DNA of 24,920 nt from positions 1-24,920 of IMG/VR virus record IMGVR_UViG_3300020390_000128; one strand, written 5' to 3'. Under the pieces are notes generated by a model. That model searched no databases. It was not told where the DNA came from and worked only from the letters and a program-made list of their open reading frames with translations. Each line of letters opens with the position of its first letter. Position 1 is the stretch's first letter. Shown here piece after piece: positions 1 to 6,253 of the stretch. The translations under genes and the position numbers were made by a program. Source of the DNA: a virus.

Positions 1-83
1 GATGCGTCTTCTACGCCAAATGATTTTGCTACTTGCACTGAGTATTTTTGTAAAAACCCAGCAGCTGTTTGATTTAAGTGCAT
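1..83 (-). CDS. P2-type major capsid protein (gpN), 5' end only
   Basis: The ATG at 83-81 opens a frame of 27 complete codons that leaves the window at base 1. The peptide begins MHLNQTAAGFLQKYSVQVAK. Its pattern (xxFxxYxxxVAxxxGV) fits the N-terminus of P2-family major capsid proteins, which form the procapsid shell. A purine-rich GAGCGAGA lies just upstream of the ATG. The gene follows the scaffold/protease gene on the same strand after 43 bp, matching the P2 order O-N. The call rests mostly on this gene order, because only the N-terminus is visible. Confidence 0.7.
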   Translation of the reverse strand, partial: MHLNQTAAGFLQKYSVQVAKSFGVEDA

Positions 84-126
84 GTTTATCTCGCTCTGTT
101 ATGCATTAATAAAATGAAGAACTGGT

Positions 127-1062
127 TTAAACCAGATCTATGCTTTCGCCGCTCACTGGGTCAGGCTCTTGGCCTTGCTGCTCTTCGCTTAGCGCATTAA
201 ATTTGGTTTCTATGCCGTCCACTTTTTTGCCAAAGCCTTCGAGCTTATCCATTAACTGGCTGAATTGCTCAGCGGTTACACCTACTGCGCCTTTATCACC
301 TTCAGACTCTGCGGCTGGCGTGGTTTCTTCGGCCTTTGGTGGTTTCTCTTCGCCTTTTGGTTGTTTGCTGAATTTATTTTCAAGGTCGGTCACCTTGCTT
401 TCTAATCCTTCAAACTTGCCCATTACGGCATCAAACTGTTCTTTGTTCATAGGTTCGTCCTCGGTGGAATCGTGTTGTTCATCAACACTCGGCTGTTCAG
501 AAGTAAATAGGCTTGCCATTTGCGCAAATAAATTCATGAATTTAGATTGATTGTCTTTGGCTAAAGGTGTGGTTGGCTCTTCTTTGCTGAACACAAAATC
601 ACTCATGTGAAGTTCTTCAAGCTGGCTATATTCATGGCTTTTTTCAGTTTCGCCCATTGAGAACTTTAAACGGGTAGTGCCAGTGCTTGCAGGCGAATCG
701 GTAACAGCTAAGCCTTGTAAATAGCAACGGCCTTGATTCTGGTAATCTGGATTTGGCTCAATAGACATAAACAGCTTTTGGCCGTCTTTGTTAGCATCTA
801 ATAAGTATTGATTTGCTGTTAGCTTTACAAAAAGACGAAGCTTACCTTTATGTTTGGCCGCTTTTACTTCGTCAACTGTTCCCCAGTTTTTACCCTCAGA
901 TGGGCCCCAAAATGAGCGAAAATGTTCAGGCCAAATCATCGCAGTGTATTCATCAACCGAGTAAAGCTCGGCCATATCATTGATCCACTCTTTTGAAATA
1001 GCGCGGCCGTCAACCGTTGCACCTTCTGTTGCTGCAATTACCCAACCTGTTTGTTTACTCAT
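127..1062 (-). CDS. P2 gpO-like capsid scaffold and maturation protease
   Basis: This is a 311-residue protein from the ATG at 1062. The N-terminal half matches the P2 gpO serine protease. Its catalytic residues in P2 are Asp19, His48 and Ser107; the equivalents here are Asp18 in TVDGR, His47 in WPEHF and Ser100 in FMSIEPN, followed by the family signature LAVTDSPAS. The C-terminal half is polar and rich in Glu, Lys and Gln with heptad-like stretches, as expected of the internal scaffold. An upstream in-frame ATG at 1128 would add 22 residues unlike gpO, so I prefer 1062, although its ribosome site is weak. The protein shapes the procapsid and cleaves the capsid, portal and itself. It is divergent from the terminase gene, as in P2. 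Confidence 0.93.
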   Translation of the reverse strand: MSKQTGWVIAATEGATVDGRAISKEWINDMAELYSVDEYTAMIWPEHFRSFWGPSEGKNWGTVDEVKAAKHKGKLRLFVKLTANQYLLDANKDGQKLFMSIEPNPDYQNQGRCYLQGLAVTDSPASTGTTRLKFSMGETEKSHEYSQLEELHMSDFVFSKEEPTTPLAKDNQSKFMNLFAQMASLFTSEQPSVDEQHDSTEDEPMNKEQFDAVMGKFEGLESKVTDLENKFSKQPKGEEKPPKAEETTPAAESEGDKGAVGVTAEQFSQLMDKLEGFGKKVDGIETKFNALSEEQQGQEPDPVSGESIDLV

Positions 1063-1147
1063 TACGCTGCCGTGTAGCTTAAAACCAATATTTAAGCGCA
1101 GCATAGCCCTAAAAAATGGGCGTTTCATTCGGTTTGATTTTTAGAAA

Positions 1148-1170
1148 TTCCTAGATTGAAGTTCTAGGAA
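1148..1170. promoter_or_regulatory. Dyad between divergent late operons, candidate Ogr-type activator site
   Basis: The 8-bp arms TTCCTAGA (1148-1155) and TCTAGGAA (1163-1170) are perfect inverted repeats around 7 bases. The centre (1159) is about 97 bp from the gpO start and 101 bp from the terminase start. On the right, TATAAA at 1203-1208 would start transcription near 1215, placing the dyad centre at about -56. On the left, CATTTT on the minus strand (1118-1113) gives about -53. P2 Ogr/Delta proteins are known to bind dyads centred near -55 of late promoters. The repeat itself is directly seen; its role is inferred. No good -35 box is visible, which fits an activator-dependent promoter. 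Confidence 0.5.
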
Positions 1171-1259
1171 AAGGTAGGTTTTTTAGTCAGTTATAAGCTT
1201 ATTATAAATGAATACACTGTCGCTAGTTATCAATTTTTACATGAGTAATTAGCACCTAA

Positions 1260-3032
1260 ATGGCTTATTCACCGGAAATACGCGAAGCAGCAAAGCGGCT
1301 TTATTTACGACACTACACACCAAGTGAAATTCGTAGCGAATTAGACTTGCCTAATGATCGTGTTGTTTATTACTGGGCTGATAAATATAACTGGCGTGAT
1401 TTACTGCGTGAAGAGGATATAGAAGAAGCCATCCACCGACGCATTTTAGTTCTTACAGATATTAATGACAAAACGCCAGGGCAATTAAAAGAACTCGACA
1501 TGCTTATTGAAAAGCATGTAAAACTTAAAAAACAACGTGCGCAAGAAGAAGCGGCAAAAAATCCGCAACCTCAAAATAGTCAGGCCAACTCAAATCAACC
1601 AAGCGGCAAAAGCAACTCAAAACCAAAAGGCCGCAAACGTAAAAATGATGTAAGCCATTTAACCGAAGAAGATTTTGGCACCTGGTACGATTCACTTTTT
1701 GAATACCAAAAAACGATGCATGCAAACTTGCATCAACGTATTCGAAACATTCTTAAAAGCCGTCAAATTGGCGCAACCTATTACTTTGCAGGTGAAGCAT
1801 TTAAAGATGCGGTGTTAAGTGGTGATCCGCAAATATTCTTATCGGCCAGTCGTGCGCAAGCTGAGGTTTTCCGCAGTTACATTGTGGCAATTGCTCAAGA
1901 GTTCTTTGAGATTGAGTTAACCGGTAACCCAATTAACTTACACACAAAACACGGCGCTGCTGAGTTACGGTTCTTAAGTACTAATAGCAAAACAGCGCAA
2001 AGCTACCACGGTCATGTTTATGTAGATGAGTACTTTTGGATAGGTAAGTTTAACGAGTTAAATAAACTTGCCAGTGCCATGGCAACCCATAAAAAATGGC
2101 GTAAGACTTACTTTTCAACGCCGTCAACAAAAGCACACCCCGCTTATACCTTTTGGACGGGTGATCACTGGCGACAAGGCCGTGCTGAACGTGAAGAAAT
2201 AGAATTTCCTAGTTTTGATGAATTACGCGATGGCGGCAGACTTTGCCCAGACAAACAATGGCGCTATGTTGTTACCATTGTTGATGCGCAAAACGGAGGC
2301 TGTGACCTCTTTGACATTGACGAACTGCGCGATGAATACAACGCCGATGACTTTAATAACCTGTTTATGTGTATCTTTGTTGATGATGCAGACAGTATAT
2401 TCAAATTCAGCGACCTTGAAAAATGTATGGTCGATGCATCCCGTTGGCAAGATCACAAACCAAGTGCAGCACAGCCATTTGGTAACCGCGAGGTATGGCT
2501 AGGTTACGACCCTTCACGCACCCGCGACAATGCAGCTTTAGTGGTTGTTGCCCCGCCAGAAAAATCGGGTGAAAAGTTCCGTATACTCGAAAAACACTAC
2601 TGGCGCGGAATGAACTTTGCACACCATGTAAGTGAGATTCAGAAAATATACGCAAAGTATCGCGTTACCTACATTGGCGTTGATACCACCGGCATTGGTG
2701 CGGGTGTGTTTGATTCAATAAGCACACTTTATCCGCGTGAAGCCACCGCCATACATTACAGTGTAGGCAGTAAAACCCGCTTAGTACTTAAAATGATCGA
2801 CCTGATTGAAGGTAGCCGAATTGAATGGGATGCAACCCATAAAGATATAGCAATGAGCTGCCTGTCAATACGCCGTACCAATACCGATTCAGGTGGCGCG
2901 ATTACGTTTAAAGCCAGTCGTGATAACACCATAGGCCATGCAGATGTATTTTTTGCTATCAGCCACGCTGTTATTAACGAACCCCTTAACCATGCACATA
3001 AGAGAAAATCACGATGGACCATGCAGAATTAG
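1260..3032 (+). CDS. Terminase large subunit, P2 gpP-like ATPase/nuclease
   Basis: This 590-residue protein has the same length as P2 gpP. The N-terminus (about 1-50) is a helix-turn-helix of the terminase ATPase family. The stretch around 85-130 is a low-complexity Lys/Asn/Gln linker. The ATPase core shows the Walker-A-like SRQIGAT (167-173) and the Walker B VYVDE (Asp256, Glu257). The C-terminal RNase-H-like nuclease shows [11 protein letters not shown], then GVDTTGIG and the terminal HADVFFA. The protein pumps DNA into procapsids and cuts at cos. No clear Shine-Dalgarno precedes the ATG. The 3' end overlaps the portal gene by 19 bp, so the two are probably coupled. Confidence 0.95.
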   Translation: MAYSPEIREAAKRLYLRHYTPSEIRSELDLPNDRVVYYWADKYNWRDLLREEDIEEAIHRRILVLTDINDKTPGQLKELDMLIEKHVKLKKQRAQEEAAKNPQPQNSQANSNQPSGKSNSKPKGRKRKNDVSHLTEEDFGTWYDSLFEYQKTMHANLHQRIRNILKSRQIGATYYFAGEAFKDAVLSGDPQIFLSASRAQAEVFRSYIVAIAQEFFEIELTGNPINLHTKHGAAELRFLSTNSKTAQSYHGHVYVDEYFWIGKFNELNKLASAMATHKKWRKTYFSTPSTKAHPAYTFWTGDHWRQGRAEREEIEFPSFDELRDGGRLCPDKQWRYVVTIVDAQNGGCDLFDIDELRDEYNADDFNNLFMCIFVDDADSIFKFSDLEKCMVDASRWQDHKPSAAQPFGNREVWLGYDPSRTRDNAALVVVAPPEKSGEKFRILEKHYWRGMNFAHHVSEIQKIYAKYRVTYIGVDTTGIGAGVFDSISTLYPREATAIHYSVGSKTRLVLKMIDLIEGSRIEWDATHKDIAMSCLSIRRTNTDSGGAITFKASRDNTIGHADVFFAISHAVINEPLNHAHKRKSRWTMQN

Positions 3033-4042
3033 ATCTAAACGCTGAGCAACAAGCAGACCAGCCAACCAAAAAGAATGCGCCCGTTGTGTTTAGCTTACCT
3101 GAACAAGTTATGCCAGATATGTGGCTTACCGATTATGACTCGCTGTTTTATAACGATATGGACGGTTATTGGGAGCCGCCCGTAGACCGTCATTTATTAG
3201 CAAATCTTACTCGCCGCAATGCCCAGCACGGCGGCATTGTAGTAAGCCGCGCCAATATGGCAGCTAGTCGTTATATATCAGGTGGTATGAGCGCCCAACA
3301 AGTACAGGCTGCATTTTTAAATCTAGTGCAATTTGGTGATGTGGCCTTGCTTAAAATTCGCAACGGCTTTAAGCAACCGGTGCGATTATTTCCGTTGCCA
3401 AGTTACCGAACACGCGTAGCTGGTGATGGTGGCGCCGTAGTACTCGAGCGTAATAGCCAAGTAAGAAAATACAAAGCCCGCGATATCATTTGGATTAAAC
3501 AGTATGATCCTGTTCAACAAGTGTATGGTTTAGCCGATTACTTAGGCGGTTTACAAGCCACACTTTTAAATGAAGATGCGACCCTGTTTCGCCGTAAATA
3601 CTACATCAACGGCGCGCACATGGGTTTTATCATGTATGCGACTGATTCTAACTTAGACCCTGAAATTGAAGACCAGCTAAGAGAAAAAATCCAAGAGTCA
3701 AAAGGTGTCGGTAACTTCAAGTCAATGTTTGTCAACATTCCTGGCGGTAGCGAGAAGGGATTACAAATAATCCCTGTCGGTAATTTTGAAAGTAAAGACG
3801 AGTTTATGAACGTTAAGAACGTATCAGCACAAGATGTGCTGAACGCTCATCGTTTTCCACCAGGCTTAGCGGGTATTATTCCGTCTAACACGGCTGGCCT
3901 TGGCGACCCAACAAAATACGATGCCATGTATTTTAAAAACGAGACTAAACCGTTAATCAAAAACATGGTCGATGCGGTTGAGCAAGATCCTGAAATAGGC
4001 ATCAAGTTAAAACTTAAGTTTGATTTAGAGCCAGCAGCTTAA
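3014..4042 (+). CDS. Portal protein, P2 gpQ-like (PBSX family)
   Basis: This 342-residue protein is close to the 344 residues of P2 gpQ. It has the family pattern: [13 protein letters not shown] near residue 55, the [15 protein letters not shown] block, SMFVNIPGG, and [12 protein letters not shown] followed by the GLGDP turn near the C-terminus. The portal is the dodecameric ring at one capsid vertex that takes DNA from the terminase and nucleates assembly. The gene overlaps the end of the terminase gene, reproducing the P2 terminase-portal pair in one rightward transcript. It is followed after about 20 bp by the promoter of the late activator gene. Confidence 0.95.
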   Translation: MDHAELDLNAEQQADQPTKKNAPVVFSLPEQVMPDMWLTDYDSLFYNDMDGYWEPPVDRHLLANLTRRNAQHGGIVVSRANMAASRYISGGMSAQQVQAAFLNLVQFGDVALLKIRNGFKQPVRLFPLPSYRTRVAGDGGAVVLERNSQVRKYKARDIIWIKQYDPVQQVYGLADYLGGLQATLLNEDATLFRRKYYINGAHMGFIMYATDSNLDPEIEDQLREKIQESKGVGNFKSMFVNIPGGSEKGLQIIPVGNFESKDEFMNVKNVSAQDVLNAHRFPPGLAGIIPSNTAGLGDPTKYDAMYFKNETKPLIKNMVDAVEQDPEIGIKLKLKFDLEPAA

Positions 4043-4052
4043 TACACCTTAT

Positions 4053-4094
4053 TTGTTATAGATAGATACACTGTATATAATCACAGTGTATCTA
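4053..4094 (+). promoter_or_regulatory. Sigma70 promoter overlapped by a LexA (SOS) box
   Basis: TTGTTA (4053-4058) and TATAAT (4076-4081) are separated by exactly 17 bp. The -10 box lies inside a perfect inverted repeat with arms TAGATACACTGT (4063-4074) and ACAGTGTATCTA (4083-4094). The core CTGTATATAATCACAG (4071-4086) is CTG-N10-CAG with an AT-rich centre. This is the gammaproteobacterial LexA box, whose consensus is close to TACTGTATATATATACAGTA. Transcription would start near 4088, just before the late-activator gene. LexA bound here would cover the -10 box and block RNA polymerase. Confidence 0.85.
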
Positions 4095-4116
4095 AATTAT
4101 TTATATGGGTAATGCT

Positions 4117-4359
4117 ATGCGGGTAACATGTCCAAACTGTGGAAGTAAAGCGACTATTTCATCAAGAGAAAATCAATCAACCCATGTAGCTGATCTTTAT
4201 ATTTCATGTACTGACGTTAAAAACTGTGGGGCAACGTTTGTTAGTACACTGGCATTTAAACATTACCTAAACCCACCACGCCAAACAACGGCAGAACTCG
4301 CCGCATCGCTACTCAAAAATTTACCTCGTGAACAACAATTAGAATTAATGGGTTTATAG
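4117..4359 (+). CDS. Ogr/Delta-type zinc-finger late transcription activator
   Basis: This is an 80-residue protein from the ATG at 4117. An upstream in-frame ATG at 4105 would add MGNA, but P2 Ogr begins four residues before its first Cys, as this start does. Cysteines form the Ogr pattern CPNC (residues 5 and 8), then Cys31 and Cys37 in SCTDVKNCGATF, binding one zinc. Ogr/Delta proteins contact RNA polymerase alpha and switch on P2-family capsid, terminase and tail promoters. Here the gene lies directly behind the portal gene and its own LexA-box promoter, rather than near the tail genes as in P2. Its 3' end faces the Dam-like gene 6 bp away, with no obvious terminator between. Confidence 0.88.
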   Translation: MRVTCPNCGSKATISSRENQSTHVADLYISCTDVKNCGATFVSTLAFKHYLNPPRQTTAELAASLLKNLPREQQLELMGL

Positions 4360-4365
4360 CATTCG

Positions 4366-5049
4366 TTATTCAACGGCTAATAATGCAGCCATTATGGTTT
4401 GTCTTTCTGCTGGCGGTAAAGCTTCAAAGTTTTTTTTCCAACGCTCAGCTTTTCTTTTAATACGTTGACGGTCAGTAAAGTTCTCACCCGCAAAAGTGTG
4501 GTAATGCACATCACCTGGTTGATAGTTAAGCCAGATTGTTTCAGTACGAACGCCGCCACGGGTCATTGCTTGAAAGTCTTTACGCCACCAATCTTTTAGC
4601 ATTTCGTTGTATAACGGATTGTCATAGCCAGAAATAATGATTTTAACGTCTTCGGGGTTATGTTGTTTTGCAGCTAGTAACAAACGTTTGTGATCAGTTT
4701 CAGTCATTTCATGCTGATAACGTGCATTGCTTGTTCTTGTTTCTGGCATGTATGGTGGATCAAGATAAAGCTGGGTTTTACAAAATGGTTTAAAATTTTC
4801 TAGCCACTCAATAGCACAACCACAAATTTTGTTTTCTGGTACCACATAGCTAAATTTATCTAGCATGGTTTGTGACTTATCAATAACCACATTGTGCTTA
4901 GCCGATGCTTTCTTTTTAAATACTACGCCAGTGCCCAAGAACAGCTCACCGTAAAAGTCATGAGGGGCCATTACATTAATAATGGCTTGGTAAACACCAC
5001 TGCCACCTTTTGCACCTAAATAGCTTTCGTGTTCTGATTGATTCATCAT
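4366..5049 (-). CDS. Phage Dam-like N6-adenine DNA methyltransferase (D12 class)
   Basis: This 227-residue protein starts at the ATG at 5049. The next ATG (5046) is adjacent, and GGA lies 7 bases upstream; the ATG at 5079 would add an unsupported leader. Motifs are LGAKGGSGVYQ (11-21), the SAM-binding ELFLGTGVVF (35-44) and the catalytic DPPY (97-100), in the order of the Dam family. Later ISGYDNPLY matches motif VI-like sequence. It would methylate adenine in phage DNA, which may time replication or protect against host restriction. It is the last gene of the leftward early region, preceded by a 190-bp repeat-rich non-coding stretch. Confidence 0.88.
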   Translation of the reverse strand: MMNQSEHESYLGAKGGSGVYQAIINVMAPHDFYGELFLGTGVVFKKKASAKHNVVIDKSQTMLDKFSYVVPENKICGCAIEWLENFKPFCKTQLYLDPPYMPETRTSNARYQHEMTETDHKRLLLAAKQHNPEDVKIIISGYDNPLYNEMLKDWWRKDFQAMTRGGVRTETIWLNYQPGDVHYHTFAGENFTDRQRIKRKAERWKKNFEALPPAERQTIMAALLAVE

Positions 5050-5099
5050 TTTTATTTCCAGCAGCTGGCATAGCTGCATTTATCTAGTGTGGCCAATAC

Positions 5100-5224
5100 A
5101 GTTAAATTTAACTATGTTTGCCGTCGACTATAGCCTGGCTTAACTATGGCACCAGGTATAAACTGACATCAGGTACCACATAGTTAAATTTGTCTGTACT
5201 CGAGCGATAGTACTTCATAGTTAA
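5100..5224. repeat. Array of TTAACTATG repeats in both orientations
   Basis: TTAACTATG occurs at 5108-5116 and 5140-5148 on the plus strand, and as CATAGTTAA at 5179-5187 and 5216-5224. The two inner copies could form a 9-bp stem around a 30-base loop, the two outer copies a larger one. GTTAAATTTAAC (5101-5112) is itself palindromic. GTACT (5196-5200) and AGTAC (5209-5213) form a small hairpin. The segment 5172-5195 matches 22 of 24 bases of 4838-4861 inside the neighbouring methylase gene. There is no convincing gene here. Possible roles are a regulator-binding cluster, a replication origin or the packaging (cos) region. Confidence 0.7.
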
Positions 5225-5241
5225 AAATGGCTGTGCTGCAG

Positions 5242-5430
5242 CTACTTGTTTAATACTTTACCCATTGAGACTAAAAAGCACTTTTTAGCCACTTGGTTTT
5301 CAATATGTGTAGCGGCCGTTTTTAAAATACATGCAGCTTCTGGCCCTTCAACTCCACGACCTTCAAGGTATTCAATTACATCAGATACGACTGATAGCTC
5401 TTGTACTGTGGTCAATGATTTATTTTGCAT
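5242..5430 (-). CDS. Small unknown phage protein, 62 residues
   Basis: The ATG at 5430 gives 62 residues starting MQNKSLTTVQELSVVSDVIE. The frame is open back to a TTG at 5460, but the ATG has GTGAG upstream and lies inside the end of the preceding 27-residue gene. The sequence looks like an alpha-helical soluble protein with a central GRGVEGPEAACILKTAATHI segment. It has no recognisable motif. It is the last member of a chain of overlapping tiny genes running from 6176. The function is unknown. Confidence 0.65.
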   Translation of the reverse strand: MQNKSLTTVQELSVVSDVIEYLEGRGVEGPEAACILKTAATHIENQVAKKCFLVSMGKVLNK

Positions 5431-5503
5431 TTTGATTCTCACTTTCTTTAGGTTTAACAACTGAGTGATATACCCAGTTGCGGCGTTTAACGGTTGGTTT
5501 CAT
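5420..5503 (-). CDS. Tiny basic peptide gene, 27 residues
   Basis: The ATG at 5503-5501 overlaps the TGA of the upstream gene (ATGA), and AGGTG lies 5 bases before it. The frame runs 27 codons (MKPTVKRRNWVYHSVV, then a Lys/Glu/Asn-rich tail) to a TAA at 5422-5420. It overlaps the next gene's ATG by 11 bp. Both junctions look like translational coupling, so this short frame is probably translated even though its product is unknown. Lys, Arg and His make up about a third of it, so nucleic-acid binding is possible, but that is only a guess from composition. Confidence 0.55.
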   Translation of the reverse strand: MKPTVKRRNWVYHSVVKPKESENQNAK

Positions 5504-5673
5504 CGAACACCTATAGTTTCAAAATCTTCATATTCTGCCGAACCTTCTTTAACTTCACGCTCCATACATTCAGTGCAAACAAAGTTATCCATTTCATCAA
5601 TAAAATCGGCTTCATTTAAACAGCCTGCATAATCACATGGTTCATTTTTTTTAATAATTTTATCCATGATCAT
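5500..5673 (-). CDS. Small putative zinc-binding protein, 57 residues
   Basis: The ATG at 5673 is chosen because AGGAG lies 7 bases upstream; the frame is open further to a TTG at 5700 that has no such site. Two cysteine pairs, CDYAGC and FVCTEC, sit about 20 residues apart in an acidic protein, suggesting one small zinc ribbon. Such proteins are common, uncharacterised members of phage early operons. The gene overlaps the preceding gene by 14 bp and ends in an ATGA overlap with the following tiny gene. Confidence 0.7.
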   Translation of the reverse strand: MIMDKIIKKNEPCDYAGCLNEADFIDEMDNFVCTECMEREVKEGSAEYEDFETIGVR

Positions 5674-5902
5674 TGGTATTCTCCTGATACGTATTTTCAA
5701 GTTCTTTTAGTATTTGCTTTAGTTCCCTATCAAGCGTTAATAGCTGCCTTGGGTGTAGATTTTCGTCTTGAACGAAAGTTATGTGTTTAAACCTAAACGA
5801 ACTGCCATACAGCACACCGCATTCAGCTCTCATTGCAAGGTAAAAGTCCGTACCGCAATAAATCTTGTTTTTGTGTATATCGGTTTGATTATTCTCAAGC
5901 AT
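5660..5902 (-). CDS. Unknown phage protein, 80 residues
   Basis: The ATG at 5902 follows a G-rich GGGGG stretch and overlaps the end of the upstream gene by 8 bp. The protein begins MLENNQTDIHKNKIYCGTDF. Its central block, FYLAMRAECGVLYGSSFRFK, looks like a compact alpha/beta domain. The C-terminal third (LLTLDRELKQILKELENTY) is a likely amphipathic helix or coiled coil. I recognise no family. Its place in the overlapping gene chain argues that it is real and expressed together with the replication gene. Confidence 0.65.
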   Translation of the reverse strand: MLENNQTDIHKNKIYCGTDFYLAMRAECGVLYGSSFRFKHITFVQDENLHPRQLLTLDRELKQILKELENTYQENTNDHG

Positions 5903-6176
5903 GGCAGTTACCCCCTGCTAACAAAGCAGGACGCTTAAACAACAAAGCTTTGTTCTGCAATTGGTCGATAGTCACTCTACGGCCTTCAATAGCAACGACT
6001 TTCACCCGTCGATTTGGTAATTCGGTTTCAACTGTTTCGTAGCGAGAACCCATACGGATGTTATAGAGCCAGCCACTTCCTCGTTTTGCTGACTCCCCAA
6101 ACTCTCTACCGATCTCAAGTGCGGTATAAAATTTCCCTGTTTCGAGCATTTTCTCTGCTGCTGTATGGGTATTCAT
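5895..6176 (-). CDS. Unknown protein, 93 residues, possibly DNA-binding
   Basis: The ATG at 6176 has AGGAG 5 bases upstream. The N-terminal half (AAEKMLETGKFYTALEIGREFG, broken at its Gly turn) reads like a helix-turn-helix or winged-helix. It is followed by strands (RYETVETELPNRRVKVVAIE) that would suit a wing. This is a pattern-based guess rather than a family match. The gene is the first after the replication initiator and is separated from it by 78 bp filled with two overlapping palindromes, so its translation may depend on how those fold. Confidence 0.6.
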   Translation of the reverse strand: MNTHTAAEKMLETGKFYTALEIGREFGESAKRGSGWLYNIRMGSRYETVETELPNRRVKVVAIEGRRVTIDQLQNKALLFKRPALLAGGNCHA

Positions 6177-6202
6177 AATTACTCCTAAAGTAGCTAGTTA
6201 AA

Positions 6203-6253
6203 GGTACAGATAAACTTATCTGTACCCGCGGATTAACTAATCCGCGGGTACAG
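6203..6253. repeat. Two overlapping perfect palindromes after the replication gene
   Basis: Palindrome 1 has 11-bp arms GGTACAGATAA (6203-6213) and TTATCTGTACC (6216-6226). Palindrome 2 has 16-bp arms CTGTACCCGCGGATTA (6220-6235) and TAATCCGCGGGTACAG (6238-6253). Both have the same 2-base centre, AC. They share bases 6220-6226, so only one hairpin can form fully at a time. Palindrome 2 abuts the stop codon of gpA, and palindrome 1 ends 27 bp before the next ATG. Neither is followed by a U-run on the minus strand, so neither is a classical terminator. Confidence 0.9.

Noticed and set aside
140-550. Plus-strand open frame opposite the scaffold/protease gene
   Set aside because: It is a shadow of a clear gpO coding frame. 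The translated sequence is Ser/Leu/Cys-rich without domain pattern. The same applies to frames opposite gpA, terminase and integrase.
1211-1220. AATACACTGT before the terminase gene, similar to the left half of the LexA box at 4063-4094
   Set aside because: The CTG is not followed by CAG after 10 bp, and there is no inverted partner, so it is not a LexA box.
5100-5224. CRISPR array
   Set aside because: Repeats are only 9 bp, in both orientations and unequally spaced, with no spacers of constant length.
5431-5460. TTG start extending the 62-residue gene by ten residues
   Set aside because: The ATG at 5430 fits the ribosome site and the overlap with the preceding tiny gene better.
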